From Quillaja saponaria (Eukaryota > Streptophyta > Magnoliopsida > Fabales > Quillajaceae), in contig CM055613.1 of NCBI GenBank assembly GCA_029379385.1, positions 21,160,001 to 21,224,000 on the forward strand: DNA of 64,000 nt, written 5' to 3'. Each line of letters begins with the position of its first letter. The first letter of the stretch is position 1. The notes below the pieces were generated by a model that ran no database searches, was not told the DNA's origin, and worked only from the letters and a program-made list of their open reading frames with translations. The position numbers and the translations under genes were made by a program. Below, piece by piece: positions 1 through 11,829 of the stretch.

Positions 1-845
1 CTACAATTGAGAGAGTACACGGCCAGATCAAAATTGGTTGCAAAGAGACACCAAATACCCTCAAAATAGTGGCTGGATCCTTGGTATAGGTTGCTAGATG
101 AAGGTGCAGTAAGGGATAAGAAGGAAAGGGAGAAACTTGTCATAAAAAATGGTAAACTCAGCCACGTTACATCCTCACGGCATTTTAGAGATTTAAACAA
201 CCAAACAATGGTTAAGGGAAAAGGGAAAATAACTATATGCCAAGAGAAGGACTTGACGCTCGTGAATGAGCAAGAAGGAGCTGCAAACTATGATCCATGG
301 TAGACCAAAATAAGCAAAACAAGAACAAACCATCTCCCCAAAAGCACTCGGGTAGCTGAGAAATAAAGAGGAGTAAAGAGGCGGTGGACTGAAGGTTCAA
401 AGGAAAAAAAGAATAATAAAAAAATAAAGTCAAAGTCCACATAAAATGTGTGGAGGAAAATCATTCTTGCATCATACAAACCTACACCCACACACTTATA
501 TATATATATGTACAAGTATTCCTCTACTTAATTTTTTTCCTTTGTTTAAATATATATATATTTATATATTATTTATTTATTTTTTAAAACATATATTAAG
601 ATATCGAGTATAACATGTTTAATTATTTTGTTATTTATTTAATTTGTTTATATATTTATTATTTTATAACTAAAATTTTATACATTATCTCTAAAATTTA
701 GCTTTACGATATTGGGTTATGAAAAACAAATACAGATATTTAAACTTGCCTGACAATAAGAAAAAGCTAGTAGCTTGATTTATGTAAAGCAATACAATCT
801 CCTTGATTACAAAAAGTTACATGGTTTATGGATCAAGAACAAAGC
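1..845. other. AT-rich intergenic stretch, no gene recognised
   Basis: No protein family is recognisable. A 70-codon open frame at 91-303 (+) is lysine-rich and resembles nothing I know. The right half contains short TA microsatellites (around 498-512 and 548-570) and long A/T runs typical of plant intergenic DNA. Positions 720-845 could be the 3' flank of the possible exon at 846-952 on the minus strand. Confidence 0.5.
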
Positions 846-952
846 TTTTACTGAAGAATTGGAGGGAGATCCACAGGCGCCCCTCTGTCGATACACTTCT
901 TCGGTTCTTCCAGGATTCTAGAGGCATCTTTGAAGGCTAGTCTAGGACTGGG
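846..952 (-). CDS. Possible terminal exon of an unidentified host gene
   Basis: On the minus strand, a 35-codon stretch reads NPSPRLAFKDASRILEEPKK in its first 20 residues and ends in TAA at 846-848. It has ordinary amino-acid composition, charged helical segments and no stops. This contrasts with the degenerate retroelement frames elsewhere. An in-frame stop lies just upstream, and the stretch is preceded by CAG, which could be a splice acceptor. The pyrimidine tract before it is weak. It does not match a retroelement domain that I recognise. I cannot name the gene. It could equally be a chance open frame or a captured gene fragment. Confidence 0.25.
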
Positions 953-1123
953 ATTCTGAGTTTATGACTGATACGAATAGTTTCTTACTTTCTTTGCTCT
1001 ATTTTTTTTTTTTTTTTCAATTGAACGGGTCAGGTCTATGAAAGTTCTCCAGGTCAAGCGGATTGAGCGGGTCTTGGTGGTCCACCCGCTTTTTCGGGTC
1101 TTAAGGGTGACTCAGTTCAAATT

Positions 1124-3537
1124 TGTTATAACTCGATAATTCAATGTATGTGTTAGAATTTGACTTAGGTACAACTTTACTAATGTGTGTCATATATATA
1201 TATAAAAGGAAATGTAGAATAAATATATATATATATATATCTTATGAGAGTTATCATAAGCCATCCATATTTTTTTTATTTTTTTGACTCTTTTTGCTTC
1301 ATTAGTATGTGGTTTTGTCTTCTTTGTTTGTTCTTTTCTTATGGTCTACTCTAGACTTCTTCATTTGTCTCTACCGCCTCTCATTCCTTTGGTCCTATCT
1401 TCCATTGTTTTGCTTTTAAATCAGTCACAGCTTACTTTGAGTTGAAGAGAATTCTAGCTTTTCTTTGATCAAGTTAACTAAAGGTAAGATTTTTCCTTCC
1501 TTTCCTTGCTTTGGCTAGAGTGGGTGGTTTTATGGATTGGTGACGTTGCTAGTTTAGGACAAGAGGGGTCAAATTTTGTGGAGGAATTGGCAGAGTGGCA
1601 GCTCTATTGCCGAGCTCAAAAGCCCCTTATTTACGTGTTGTTATGGGTGTAGGAAAGCTTGGTGGATGACAAGGAAGAGGGCGGCAGCTACTGAGGTGAT
1701 TCATGCTCTATTTTAGCGCGATTCTTATCTCTGTTTGCTGCCATCTATGTGGAAAATTTGCTAGGCCGTGGGTGGAGGTTGGAAGAATAAGAACAATGGC
1801 AACTTTGTTTCTTTGTTTTAACCGTGAATTCAAGTTTGTGGTTTGTGTGCAGAGTAATTGCCCCTTCTTTGTCTGCCCCTAAACGGTTAAGTGGTTGTTT
1901 TAGAAGCAAAGTTTAGGAGAAAAAAAAGTTGTAAATGGAGCTTGAAGCCGTGAGCCTCATGTGGTATTGAGCATGGTTCCTAACTTAAGTTGTAGGTTTA
2001 TTGGACTTGTAAAATAACAAATTATGCAAAGTAAAAGAATTAACATTAGAAATCAATAACTAAGGATAATGAACCTATATATATATATATTTAATAACTG
2101 CTAGTAAGTAATAAAAAAGTATAATTTCAATTTCTAATTAAACTTTAAGTAATTAATTCAATTTTAATTCAAGAAGTGATGTATGATTAATACAAGGATT
2201 ATGAAATTGTATTAAAAATAATAATAAGATTTATACATTCTAAATAATGAACTAAAGACATATGAGAATTCATACGTTATTATATTCATGGAAGTTTGTT
2301 CATATAAGTCTCAATAATTACATAGTGAATTATGAATTATGGAATTAGCTATGAAATGATTATCGTTAGTAATTTCTAAATCTATGATTTTAGCTCAGGA
2401 TCGTATCGAGGATACACCACCACATTCACAGTCTAGGCAAGAGGATGAACGAAATTTGTGAGATTTGTGAGTGAATTATGTGTTTTATGGTTACCAGATT
2501 TTTGTGTGCAATTATATGTATATTTGAATTGATGCGTTATAATATTTCAGTGATTTAATTAAATTATATGCGCTTGATATTAAGTGTGGTTGATAAGGGT
2601 CAACAAAGTAAAATTTTTTGAGAAATGGCTTCTATTTTCAAAATTAAAAAAAAAATCCAGGTGCACCTAGGATATTTGAATTTGACATTTGATATGAGTT
2701 ATTATGATTTTGAAAATTATTTTAAAAACAAATGGAGTGCTTAGCGCCGGTGATGGATTTTGTACGAAAAATTAATTTGTTGTGTAGGCAAGTAAATGCT
2801 CGGTGGGGGAGATATTGTTGTTCGGGGCTGAGTTACTCATTGGCCCTTTGTTTGTTTAATTGGTTGTTTATTTATTTGTTTGTTTGTATGAGTTAATTAA
2901 TATTTTGAAATTTGTGAACTACGTGAATTGTGATCGTATGATAACTACGTATGTGCATAAGTAATTTAAATACGAGTTTAAGTTATGATATATGTGCTGT
3001 GTGACGCTGGTACCCTTAAGGTACATGGTTTGTTCACTGAGTCCTTGTGACTCACTCCTTCCTTTGTTGTTGTTTTTTTTTTTTAGTTTCTAGGAGACTA
3101 CTGTTGGTTGTGACAAAATTTACTACTTGCCGACTCTGCTGCGGTAAGATATATCTCGAAGATCGCACACTTGGAGCGTAAGGGACGACACTTGCAATCA
3201 CTTTAAGTGTTATGCATTGTTGTTGATTTTCATGTTTTGTTAGAAGCGGAGCTCCTCTGTATATTTTGATATTATGAGTTGATGTTGACTTTGTAAACAG
3301 GTTGATATATGTATTATGGGCATGTTCCATCTTACGGGGAACCATTATCAATATTTTTAGTAATCATTTTATGTTTAATAGTCGAGTCTAGATTTTATTT
3401 TAATTCAAGAATATTTTAGTAGTCTTAACTGTAATGTGTATATAAGTTAGAGATGCACAGTACTTGAGTATTAAGGGTTACGGGGGTATGATTACCCATT
3501 CTTCCGGCCAGTTATACCTCTATTTGAGGGTGTGACA
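1124..3537 (+). repeat. T1 5' LTR, Tekay-like Ty3-gypsy (2.4 kb)
   Basis: The segment begins TGTTATAACTCG and ends GGGTGTGACA, and is followed at once by a degenerate tRNA-Met primer site. The start resembles the T2 3' LTR start at 50270 (TGTTATAACCC). Internal landmarks are shared with T2: a ggggctgagttactc motif near 2821 matches one near 49017, and the terminal ccggccagttata block near 3504 matches the ends near 49580 and 62670. TA dinucleotide runs occur at about 1194-1243. T1 has no 3' LTR in the window because the element is cut off in its protease. Confidence 0.75.
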
Positions 3538-3556
3538 AGTTAGTATCATAGTATGG
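3538..3556 (+). other. T1 primer-binding site (tRNA-Met type, degenerate)
   Basis: The sequence agttagtatcatagtatgg directly follows the LTR end. The usual plant form is TGGTATCAGAGC, and here three or more positions have decayed. T2 carries the intact form at 49615-49626 in the same context, including the downstream words tctgtgactgcaaat. Confidence 0.6.
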
Positions 3557-3747
3557 TTAGGGGTCTGTGACTGCAAATATGGAATGTTATTGCTTTGTTC
3601 ACGTACATTTCCTGGGGCATATACAAACTGAGTGATGTGTTTTAATTTGTCCCAAAACTTCAAGTGATGATTTATTTAAGGCACTACTTTTTTTTATATA
3701 TATCTAATAAATGTATATTAAAATTTTGTGTGTTTGTTCTAGATATA

Positions 3748-4960
3748 ATGCGAAGAAGCGGCCGTGTTGCTGACTAAGGAGGCTAGCAGGAGACTAGCTT
3801 CGATCAGGGATCTACTGGTCTCAAGACATCGATGGCTAGAGGCAGGGGTCGACGGGGACGCAGTAGAGGTAGAGGTTGAGGCAGGGTTGCTGAACCAATG
3901 TAGGTAATAGCTCCTAGTCCTGATATGGAGTGGCTAGTGCAGGAATTAGACCGTGTTTAGAGGACTGTAGGCAATTTAGTTGGGATTTTGTCCACCAGTA
4001 GCTCCCCCTGTTCAGCCTCAGCATGAGACAAACCCTTCCGCTCCAATTCAGTAGGATCGGGGGGTATTTGTAACCCTACACAATTTCAGAAAGATGCAGC
4101 CGCTGAGATTTTCTGGGGTGGACCTAGCTCAGGATTCGTATGCTTTCTTAGTGGAATCAAATAGATCGTGTGTTGGGATGTGATCTTGTTCGTGCAGTTG
4201 AGTTGGTTAGCTATTAACTTTATATGATGTAGTTTATGATTGGTATAAGATATGGGTACAGCGACATATTGAGCCTACTCTACTGGCATGATTAGAGTTT
4301 AGCAAAGCTTTTATGGATCGCTTTTTACCTGAGAGTGTGCGGGACAAGCATGCTCATGATTTTGAGCGATTGGTTTAAACTGAGGGCATGTCAGTGACTG
4401 AGTACGAGACTCGATTTACTAGACTGTCTTGTTTTGCCCTACATTTGGTAGATACGGAGCAGATGAGAGTGAAGAGATTTATGCATGGTTTGAAGGACTA
4501 TTTATTCATATCAGTGTTCATGTTAGACATTATGGCTTATACTCAGGCTGTTGATGTTGCCTACCGATTGGAGACTAGGGTGGTGGAGAGACAGGCGAAA
4601 TGCGAGGGTCATAAGAAGGCAAGGCAGGATGGTCCTTTAACCTCTAGAGCTGGCCGTTCACGTAACCTTAAGGGTGAATCTACCTTTGGGCAGGGTTTAT
4701 TCAGAGGAAATTCTAAGCTGGGTAGAAATTAGATGAGGTGAGGTTTAGGGGCTCAGTCTCAGGGAGTATCATCTAGCATATCCCGATCATATGAGTTTCC
4801 TATATATTCTACTTGTGGTAATAGGCATACGGGACAGTGTAGATTGGGGAGAGGTGCATGTTTTAAATGCGGAGTGATGGATCATCGTATTTGAGATTGT
4901 CCGTTATTGAGAAGTCAGTCTACTTCAGCCAGAACCTTTTCATCAGTTTAGGGGAGACCT
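3748..4960 (+). pseudogene. T1 gag, Tekay-like chromovirus (broken)
   Basis: Gag forms the capsid of the intracellular particle of a Ty3-gypsy retrotransposon. A probable start codon is at 3748, followed by an arginine/glycine-rich stretch around 3840-3890. The open part at 4388-4732 begins MSVTEYETRFTRLS, the typical C-terminal part of the retrotransposon gag domain. A CCHC zinc knuckle of the form CFKCGVMDHR...DC lies at about 4859-4900, with a stop (TGA) inside it before the last cysteine. At least three stops or frameshifts separate these pieces, so no full gag can be made. The protease follows in the expected order. Confidence 0.75.
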
Positions 4961-4978
4961 CCATTACCTAAAACATCC

Positions 4979-5371
4979 ATGAGGCCTCCGGAAGTGCGTG
5001 GTGGTTTTTCTAAGAGTTATTCATCAGCAGGTAAAGGTCAGGCTCGAGTTTATGCTCTAACGACTCAGGACACACAGGCTTCTAATGTGGTGGTATCAGG
5101 TTTTTTTTTTTTTTTTTGTTCAATTGGTGCTAAAGTATTGTTTGATCCAGGAGCTACTCATTCTTTTATCTCGCCATATTTTGCTTCCTTTGTGGAGAGA
5201 GTTGTTGAGCCTCTTGAAATCCCTTTAGCAGTCTTAACTCTGTTGGGGGAGACTATTTTAGCAGACCGGTATATATCTTCATGTGAGGTTCTTGTGGGGG
5301 ATGATAATTATCCGGCAGACTTAGTCATACTGGATATGCTAGAGTATGATGTGATTCTAGGCATGGATTGA
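4979..5371 (+). pseudogene. T1 aspartic protease remnant with a poly-T tract
   Basis: This is a retropepsin-like domain that would cleave the Gag-Pol polyprotein. The motif LFDPGATHSFIS at about 5137-5172 holds the catalytic D-x-G; Tekay-lineage proteases read D-P-G or D-S-G here. The hydrophobic strand DVILGMD sits at the expected place near 5350. A run of 17 T at 5101-5117 writes a phenylalanine string just before the domain, which looks like slippage rather than function. The frame ends at 5371 with TGA where the family has a tryptophan. T1 sequence stops at about 5380, where the A1 remnant begins, so reverse transcriptase, RNase H and integrase are missing. Confidence 0.8.
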
Positions 5372-5380
5372 TTGCCTAAT

Positions 5381-5424
5381 CATGCAAAGGCTTCTTAAAT
5401 GCTTATCCTTCATGATTCTCATCA
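5381..5424 (-). repeat. A1 3' LTR stub
   Basis: Read on the minus strand, the LTR starts TGATGAGAATCATG at 5424. It matches the plus-strand copy at 57264 and the end of the A1 5' LTR at 19513. Only about 44 bp remain before the sequence passes into the T1 protease. The rest of this LTR has been lost. Confidence 0.6.
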
Positions 5425-5436
5425 TTTTCTCCCTGC
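5425..5436 (-). other. A1 polypurine tract
   Basis: On the minus strand, gcagggagaaaa sits directly before the LTR start TGATGAG. B1 has gagaaaaa in the same position (24291-24298). This pairing supports the LTR boundary, which is unusual because pol coding sequence continues beyond it. Confidence 0.5.
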
Positions 5437-6739
5437 ACAGAAAGATTCGACCTTGAATTGTCAGCTACATAAAAGGGGAAATATTAGCAACATTGAATGT
5501 AGCAAACACATTACACTCACCTAGAAGATCCAATTTGTAAGCATTATCATTGATTTTCTCCAAGACTTGAAATAACCCATCTCCTCTTGGATGTAATTTG
5601 GTTGTCCTATGGGCTGGAAACCTCTCTTTTCATATATGAACCCAAACCCAATCTCCAAGTTCAAATGTAACATGCCTTCTCCCCTAGTTTACTTGGGCAA
5701 CCACTTGTTCATTTTTCCTTGCAATTGTAAGCCTCGCCTTTTCATGGATTGACTTCACCAAATCAGCCTTTTTCCATCTAAGCTAGCTCCTTTCATCAAC
5801 AAGTAAAGGAATCAAATCCAATGGAGTATGAGGGTTAAAACCATACACAATTTCAAAGGGTGAGAATTCAGTAGTGGAATGCATAGTCCTATTATATGCA
5901 AACTCTATGAATGACAAACATTCCTCCCAAGTTTTTAAATTCTTTCCCATAACAGTGCACAATAATTGTGTGAGTGTCCTATTTACTACCTCTGTTTGGC
6001 CTTCAGTTTGGGGATGGCAGGTAGTAGAAAATAATAATTTAGTTTCGAGTTTACCCCACAATACTTTCCAAAAGTAACTAAGGGACTTAGCATCCCTATC
6101 TGACATAATACTCCTTGGAACACCATGCAAACACACTATTTCTCTAAAGAACAAGTCAGCTATATTCATGGAATCATTTGTTTTATGACATGGAATGAAA
6201 TGTGCCATTTTACTAAACCTATCCATAACCACGAATATGGAATCATACCCCTTTCTAATCCTAGGCAGCCCTAATACAAAATCCATGGAAAAATCAACCC
6301 AAGGCTCGCTAGGTACAGGTAAAGGTGTGTATAAACCTTGAGATAAGACCTTAGATTTGGCCTACTTACATGCAATGCATCTATCACAGGTGCGTGTAAC
6401 ATCCCTTCTCATCCTAGGCCAATAAAAAATGTTCTTGCGACATCTCCAAAGTTTTTCTAACACTAAAATGGCCCATCAAACCACCACTATGTGCTTCACG
6501 AACCAGTAATTCACGCATTGAACAAACAGGCACACAACTTAATTTCCCTAAACAAGAACTCATCATGTTTGCAAAAGTTACCAAAGGAAACCTTATGACA
6601 TTCATCATACACATTAGAAAAATCAGCATTTTTGGCATACATCTCTTTAATGCATTCAAAACCAAGCAATTTAGCACTCAATGAAGTAAGAAGTACATAC
6701 CGCCAAGATAAAGCATCAGCAACAATGTTCTCCTTACCT
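5437..6739 (-). pseudogene. A1 integrase region of chromovirus pol
   Basis: Integrase inserts the element cDNA into the host genome. The longest open piece (6286 to 5783) starts [13 protein letters not shown] and contains the catalytic core: the first Asp in VVMDRFSKM, the second in SIMSDRDAK, and the Glu in the PQTEGQTEV block, so all three catalytic residues are visible. The piece from 6677 to 6414 carries the N-terminal part (REAHSGGLMGHFSVRKTLE), which belongs just before the HHCC zinc finger. Frameshifts separate the pieces near 6420 and 6290. Downstream (5780 to 5460) the C-terminal domain (KLHPRGDG-like) is still recognisable in broken frames. The plus-strand relative A2 carries the same region at 56037-57056. 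Confidence 0.85.
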
Positions 6740-8110
6740 TCAACTTACCTTAGCCCTTAAGATGCTTAAGGGATTCATGATCCGTGTGAATAACAAATGC
6801 TTTGGGCATAAATAATGTTGCCAAGTCTTAAGAGTTTTGACAAGTGTATACAACTTTTTGTCATAAGTGAAGTAGTTCAAGGCTGCTCCTCTTAGTTTAT
6901 CGTTGAAATATGCGATTGGCCTCCTTTCCTGCAATAAAACAGCTCCAATTCCTATTCCAGAGGCATCATACTCAATTTCAAAAGTGTTAGTAAAGTTAGG
7001 AAGTGCTAAAACAGGAGTAGAACACAATTTATCTTTAAACAAATTGAAAGCATTCTCTTGTCCAACGCCCCAATGAAACCTAATAGACTTTTTGACAATC
7101 TCAATGAGTGGTGAAGGAAGTGTACTAAAATCTCTCACAAATCGCCTATAAAGACTTGCTAAGCCATGAAAGCTCCGCACTTCAGTTATGCTCTTAGGTG
7201 TTGGCCAATCCTTGATGGGCTTAACCTTCTCTTCTTCTACTTCTATTCCTTTAGCACTAACCACATATTCTAAAAACACAACTCTATCCATGCAAAAGGT
7301 ACATTTCTTCAAATTAGCATACAGCTTTTCTTTCCTCAAAACATCTAAAACATATTTCAACTGCTCAACATGATCATTTAATCTCTTGCTATAAACTAAT
7401 ATGTCATCAAAATAGACTACGACAAATTTGCCTATGTAAGCATGCAAAACATGGTTCATCAACCTCATGAAAGTACTAGGTGCGTTAGTAAGACCAAAAG
7501 GCATAACTAACCACTCATAAAGCCCATGCTTGGTCTTGAAGGAAGTCTTCCATTCATCACCCTCTTTCATGCGAATTTGGTGATATCCACTTTTTTTTAT
7601 TAATTTTACTAAACACACAAGCACCGTGTAATTCATCCAGCATATCATCTAATCGAGAAATGGGATGGTAAAACTTTACCGTAATTGATGACTTTGCAAT
7701 CAACGCACATCCTCCAAGATCCATCCTTCTTAGGCATGGAGTAAAGGGCTCATTTTCTCCCTAATGTAGCCTTTGGCCATCAGCTCTTCTACTTTCCTTT
7801 GAATCTCCTTTGTCTCCTCTAGATTACTTCTGTAGGTTGGCCTATTTGGAATTTTTGCTCCAGGCATAAGGTCTATTTGATGCTCAATGCCTTTAATGAG
7901 TGGTATCCTTTAGGCATCTCTTCTAGGAAAACATCCTCATATTCCTGCAATAACGAAAAACAAGCACTAGGTAAAGTATGGTTAGTATCATCAAGGTTAA
8001 GGAAATATTCTTTATGAACAAGTAAAAGCATAGGCTGCTTAGCCATTAAAGCTCTTTTAAACTCGCTCTTTTGCAAAGAAACTCACTTTTGCCTTTTCTT
8101 TTCTCTTAGC
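6740..8110 (-). pseudogene. A1 reverse transcriptase and RNase H
   Basis: This region would copy the element RNA into DNA and degrade the RNA strand. The open part (7648 to 6740) has the RT core. [12 protein letters not shown] contains the catalytic YFDD at 7403-7414, and [17 protein letters not shown] lies before it. The RNase H begins with an [17 protein letters not shown] block, in which the first catalytic Asp is present. The N-terminal RT part and the linker to the protease (LLQEYEDVFLEEMPKG at about 8000-7910) are split off by frameshifts and a stop near 7650. A frameshift near 6740 separates RNase H from the integrase part. The order protease, RT, RNase H, integrase identifies Ty3-gypsy. 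Similarity of all blocks to A2 and B1 puts them in one chromovirus clade. Confidence 0.88.
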
Positions 8111-8567
8111 ATGAATTCTTTCTTTTCTCTCTTGTGACCCTATTATTTCTCCCTCATTTTTTTTTTCTTCCTCACTCTTGTTTTTTCTCCTTTCTCTCTG
8201 ATGCTACTATTCTTTTTCTCTCAATTTTGGCCAACTCTCTCATTTTTCTTTGAAGTTTCTGTTACACTCTGCACTTTTCTCTCAAGTTCACTTTTTTTAC
8301 TTCATTTGGTCATCACAGACACTCCGGAGTAACAGCAACGAGTGTGATAGTTCTATGACAAAGCTGTACCTATTCTTAAACCCATCATGGATAACCTTCC
8401 TATCATACTGCCATGGCCTTCCCACTAATATGCCCAGCATGCATAGGTACCACATCACACAACACCTCTTCACTATACTGCCCAATAGAGAAAGATACCA
8501 AGACTTCCTAATTTACATTGACCTCCCCACATTCATTCAACCACTGCAGCCTATAAGGCCTAGGATG
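8111..8567 (-). pseudogene. A1 protease C-terminal half (before the O1 insertion)
   Basis: The minus strand reads LVGRPWQYDRKVIHDGFKNR at about 8425-8360, the conserved segment after the protease core in this chromovirus group (compare LLGRPWQFDRR in B1 near 21700). A lysine-rich and glutamate-rich linker follows. The N-terminal half of the same protease lies at 16704-16790, on the far side of O1. The two halves continue into each other once O1 and one copy of its CTTAA duplication are ignored. Confidence 0.8.
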
Positions 8568-8572
8568 CTTAA
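8568..8572. repeat. Target-site duplication CTTAA, left copy (O1)
   Basis: CTTAA directly precedes the LTR start TGATGAG at 8573. The same five bases follow the far LTR end at 16699-16703. Five bases is the normal duplication size for Ty3-gypsy integration. Confidence 0.88.
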
Positions 8573-10164
8573 TGATGAGTCGTCGATGTTCACCAAATTA
8601 GAACCTAACTAACTATATTTGTAGTATAGTAAGTAGGGTATCAATCCCACAAAGAAACAATTAAGTTAATCAAATTCAACTCAAGCAATTAGTTCTTATT
8701 TAACTAAATTGAACCAAAGCAAAAAAGCATAACAAGTTAAAGTATAAATCCTAAGCCGAATACTATAATAAGCAATAAAAGTAAAAGAAACTAATGCAAG
8801 AAAATATAAAACAAAATAGATGTATAAAAATGAATGGAGTTCTAAAATAAGTTATGATGATCATACGCTATAAATATGCAAACTAATTAATATGCACTCA
8901 AAACAACAAAGTAAATAAATAGAGTGTTGATCTTTGATCTAAACTAAATTAAAATAGCTAAGCAAGCAAGAAAAACAAGAGAATTAAATTCTAAAAGTGA
9001 AAACCAATTTTCGGTAGGTACTTACTAAACTAGGCAGACAACTAAAGATTTGTAAGACTCAACTGTAAAAAAGTTTTTGCCAAGATTCATGAGTCTATAT
9101 ATACACACATGCATGCAAATCAACGATGAAAACAAGTCTTTCCTACCTATTCTTACCTTTTTGTTAATTAGGTCAAGCAGAATAACTAACACTAATCACA
9201 TAATAACCCTCATCAAGCGTTATGGATTTAATTACGTGAAAGCAATACAAACTAGATAGGTGCAATTGATTCTAAACAATTAACACACAAGCGGCATTAA
9301 CTTAGTCTAAATTAGATTTTCCAAGCAACACTCAAATAAACTCAGACTGAATTCAAGTGCTACTTTTACTACTCATGTTAATTAACCATGCAAAGACATT
9401 AATCAATTAACTAGTATCAGATTACATGTATCAATCTATCATGTGTACATCATAACAAACTAAACACATAATCATTAAGCAATTAACCAAGAAAAACATG
9501 AATACTTGCATTTGTGTGTAACATCAGATTTTCTCTTAAAAACAGATTCTCATAGTAGCTTCATAAGTCAAGGTTATTTACCTCTTGCAATTGAACAAAA
9601 ACTTAAGCTAGCAACATCATTAATTGACAAGAAAATATTATGTTCATTGTTGAAATTTTGAGAGAGAAGAAGAAGAAAAGTGCATGTAAAGGTACTTCTC
9701 AATCAGACCTATACCTCCCCTATTTATATAGAGTATAGGGGTGGCAAAGACTCCTAAACAAGAAGGAGTCTTTTCCTATTTAATAGCTAATTCCTTATTA
9801 TATCAAATTTGCACTTCCTACTCTATCCAAAATTTGAATATTCTAATATGATCTTGTGATCTTTCAATCTTAATCCCAATAAAATTCATTGCCTTCCTCA
9901 TGTAGAAATCCTTTATTGCCATTAGGATTCCTAGCCCAATTAGGATTTGTACTTCATCAACTCATAGATTTGTCTCAATGTGCTCATTCTAGTCCTTTAG
10001 CTCTATTACATGCTCAAATGCTACATTGAGCTCCATTTTCCTCTTTATGTCTACAAAGCACAGTTTTACACAAACACAAGATAAGTAAACTAAAGTAAGA
10101 CATAAAATATGCATAAAAGACTAAGAATAGGGTACTAAAAAGATAGAATAATATAAGTATATCA
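8573..10164 (-). repeat. O1 3' LTR (left)
   Basis: Starts TGATGAGTCGTCGATG and ends GTATATCA on the plus strand. It is closely similar to 15261-16698 and 25258-27242. Shared features include long AT-rich stretches, a block with agagagaagaagaagaaaag near 9660, and a TATA-like tatttatataga near 9719. The short frames in it are chance. Confidence 0.88.
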
Positions 10165-10180
10165 AAATCCCCCCACACTT
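10165..10180 (-). other. O1 polypurine tract
   Basis: The minus strand reads aagtgtggggggattt directly before the LTR terminus at 10164. A G-rich tract in this exact position primes plus-strand DNA synthesis in OTA elements. Confidence 0.75.
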
Positions 10181-11593
10181 AGTACTTTGAACGTCCTTGA
10201 GCAAGGAAAAGCAAAGGCAAAGTTGAAACTAACAATGTTCAAAATCAAAAATTGAAAAATTGGAAAAGAAATGAAACCTAAGAATTAGAAAACAAAAAAC
10301 AAATAGTAAATGAAGATCTTCTAAGCACTCAACTCCACTTCTAATCTCCCAATAATCTCAAAGAATGCATTATAAGCAAGAATATTTTCATGAATTTGAA
10401 CACTAACAATTTTAGAACCCTTCTTAGTTTAAAGACTTAAATGAAATACACGTCATAGCAAAATAACAGGTCCTCTCATTGGTATACACTCCAACACTCA
10501 AGTGTTTATGTTTTAAAGTGTTTAAACTCAAATTCAATCAATGTTATGATCTTCCATAAGCTTGCTCTTCAATCTCATCTCCACTACCAAAGTATCATGT
10601 GCATAACATAAATCAAAAGGTCTTTATTCAAGGTTGCAATGGGGCTAGGATAAAAGGGTAGGTAAGAAAAAGGTAAAGAAAAAGTAAAAATCAAAGAAAC
10701 TAGTATAGCATAAAAAGATAACAAACTCAACAGCATATAAACTTAATGTTCACGAATTCATCATAGGAAATTAAGGAAAAATACTGAGCTTCCTTTGATT
10801 TTCAAGTTCCCACAACATAATATTACTTTAAAACAAAAGGGAACACTTTCTTTCTTCCTTTTTCACCTTATACACAATTGGTCATCACATTTTATTTTTT
10901 TCATTTTATTTTTCTTAAAGAACTTGGAATTGTTATCCTCTTTTCTTCTTAACCAAATGGTAACAATTCACAATCAATTCCCATCATATAACAACTTTTC
11001 TCATGAATTCCAACCATAACCCTAATGTTCATAATAAGGTACATGCTCTACTATTCCTTGGCTAGGGAAAAAGTGAACATATGAAATGTTTAGGTTCACA
11101 AACATGGGTTAAAAAAAGAAGAAGGGATAAATAAGCTCACTAGCGAATCATCATGAATAAGGTTGGCTTGTTTTTGGCTTAACTAGTGAAAAATACTAAG
11201 TTCCTTTATCACTTTCATGCATACATGCAATTTAAATGTAGTCTTAACAAGATATGAAGCAAGTTCTAGAGATGCACAACACATTGAATGAATAACACAC
11301 AACAAAGAAGGTATGTTGAATGCTCAAAATCTCACAAAGGTAAAACAACTAATAAGTCAGCATAACAAGATTTCAAAGTTAATCCTTAAACCAAGTAAGC
11401 TCAAAATTGCAAGTTAACTTATTCATTTAGTTTATCTCACTATAATACACATATTCTCATCAACTCTTGGGAGATCAAAAGACAAAGCTAAACACTTAAA
11501 GGTTTTGCATGTAAAAGAATAGCAAACACACATAAACGCATGAAATAAAAACAAAATATACCAAAAGCAAAAAGAACCCTAAATTCTCCCCCC

Positions 11594-11625
<32 letters not shown>

Positions 11626-11767
11626 TGAACACTATATTGTTCTCAATGTAGACATCAAAGGAAGAAAAAGAAGAAGAAAAGTCATGCATGTACTAAAACA
11701 AAGGACGAAAAGAAAAGAGAAAGAGAAAGAAGAAAGCAAATTTGGTTTGTGTTTTCCTTTTTTGTTA
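10181..11767 (-). other. O1 3' non-coding region
   Basis: About 1.6 kb between the end of the integrase remnant and the polypurine tract holds no recognisable coding sequence on either strand. The 74-codon frame at 10795-11019 (+) is low-complexity. OTA elements commonly have a long non-coding stretch here. Confidence 0.6.
11588..11624. repeat. Poly-C tract followed by an (AC)n microsatellite
   Basis: A run of 23 C (11588-11610) passes directly into seven AC units (11611-11624). It lies in the non-coding 3' part of O1. Tract length is likely to be unreliable in the assembly. Confidence 0.9.
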
Positions 11768-11778
11768 GGTTGCCTCCC
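11768..11778 (-). other. O1 conserved GGGAGGCAACC motif
   Basis: The minus strand reads gggaggcaacc at the end of the coding region. To my knowledge this short motif recurs after the pol frame of plant Tat and Athila elements. Its role is not known to me. Confidence 0.5.
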
Positions 11779-11829
11779 AATCAGGGCCTTTGTTTAATGT
11801 CTTTGGCTTGACCCATGCTCATCAATCTA

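Noticed and set aside
10165..10180. C-rich tract as a CRISPR or promoter feature
   Set aside because: It is the polypurine tract of O1 read from the other strand. No CRISPR-like array of regularly spaced repeats exists in the window.
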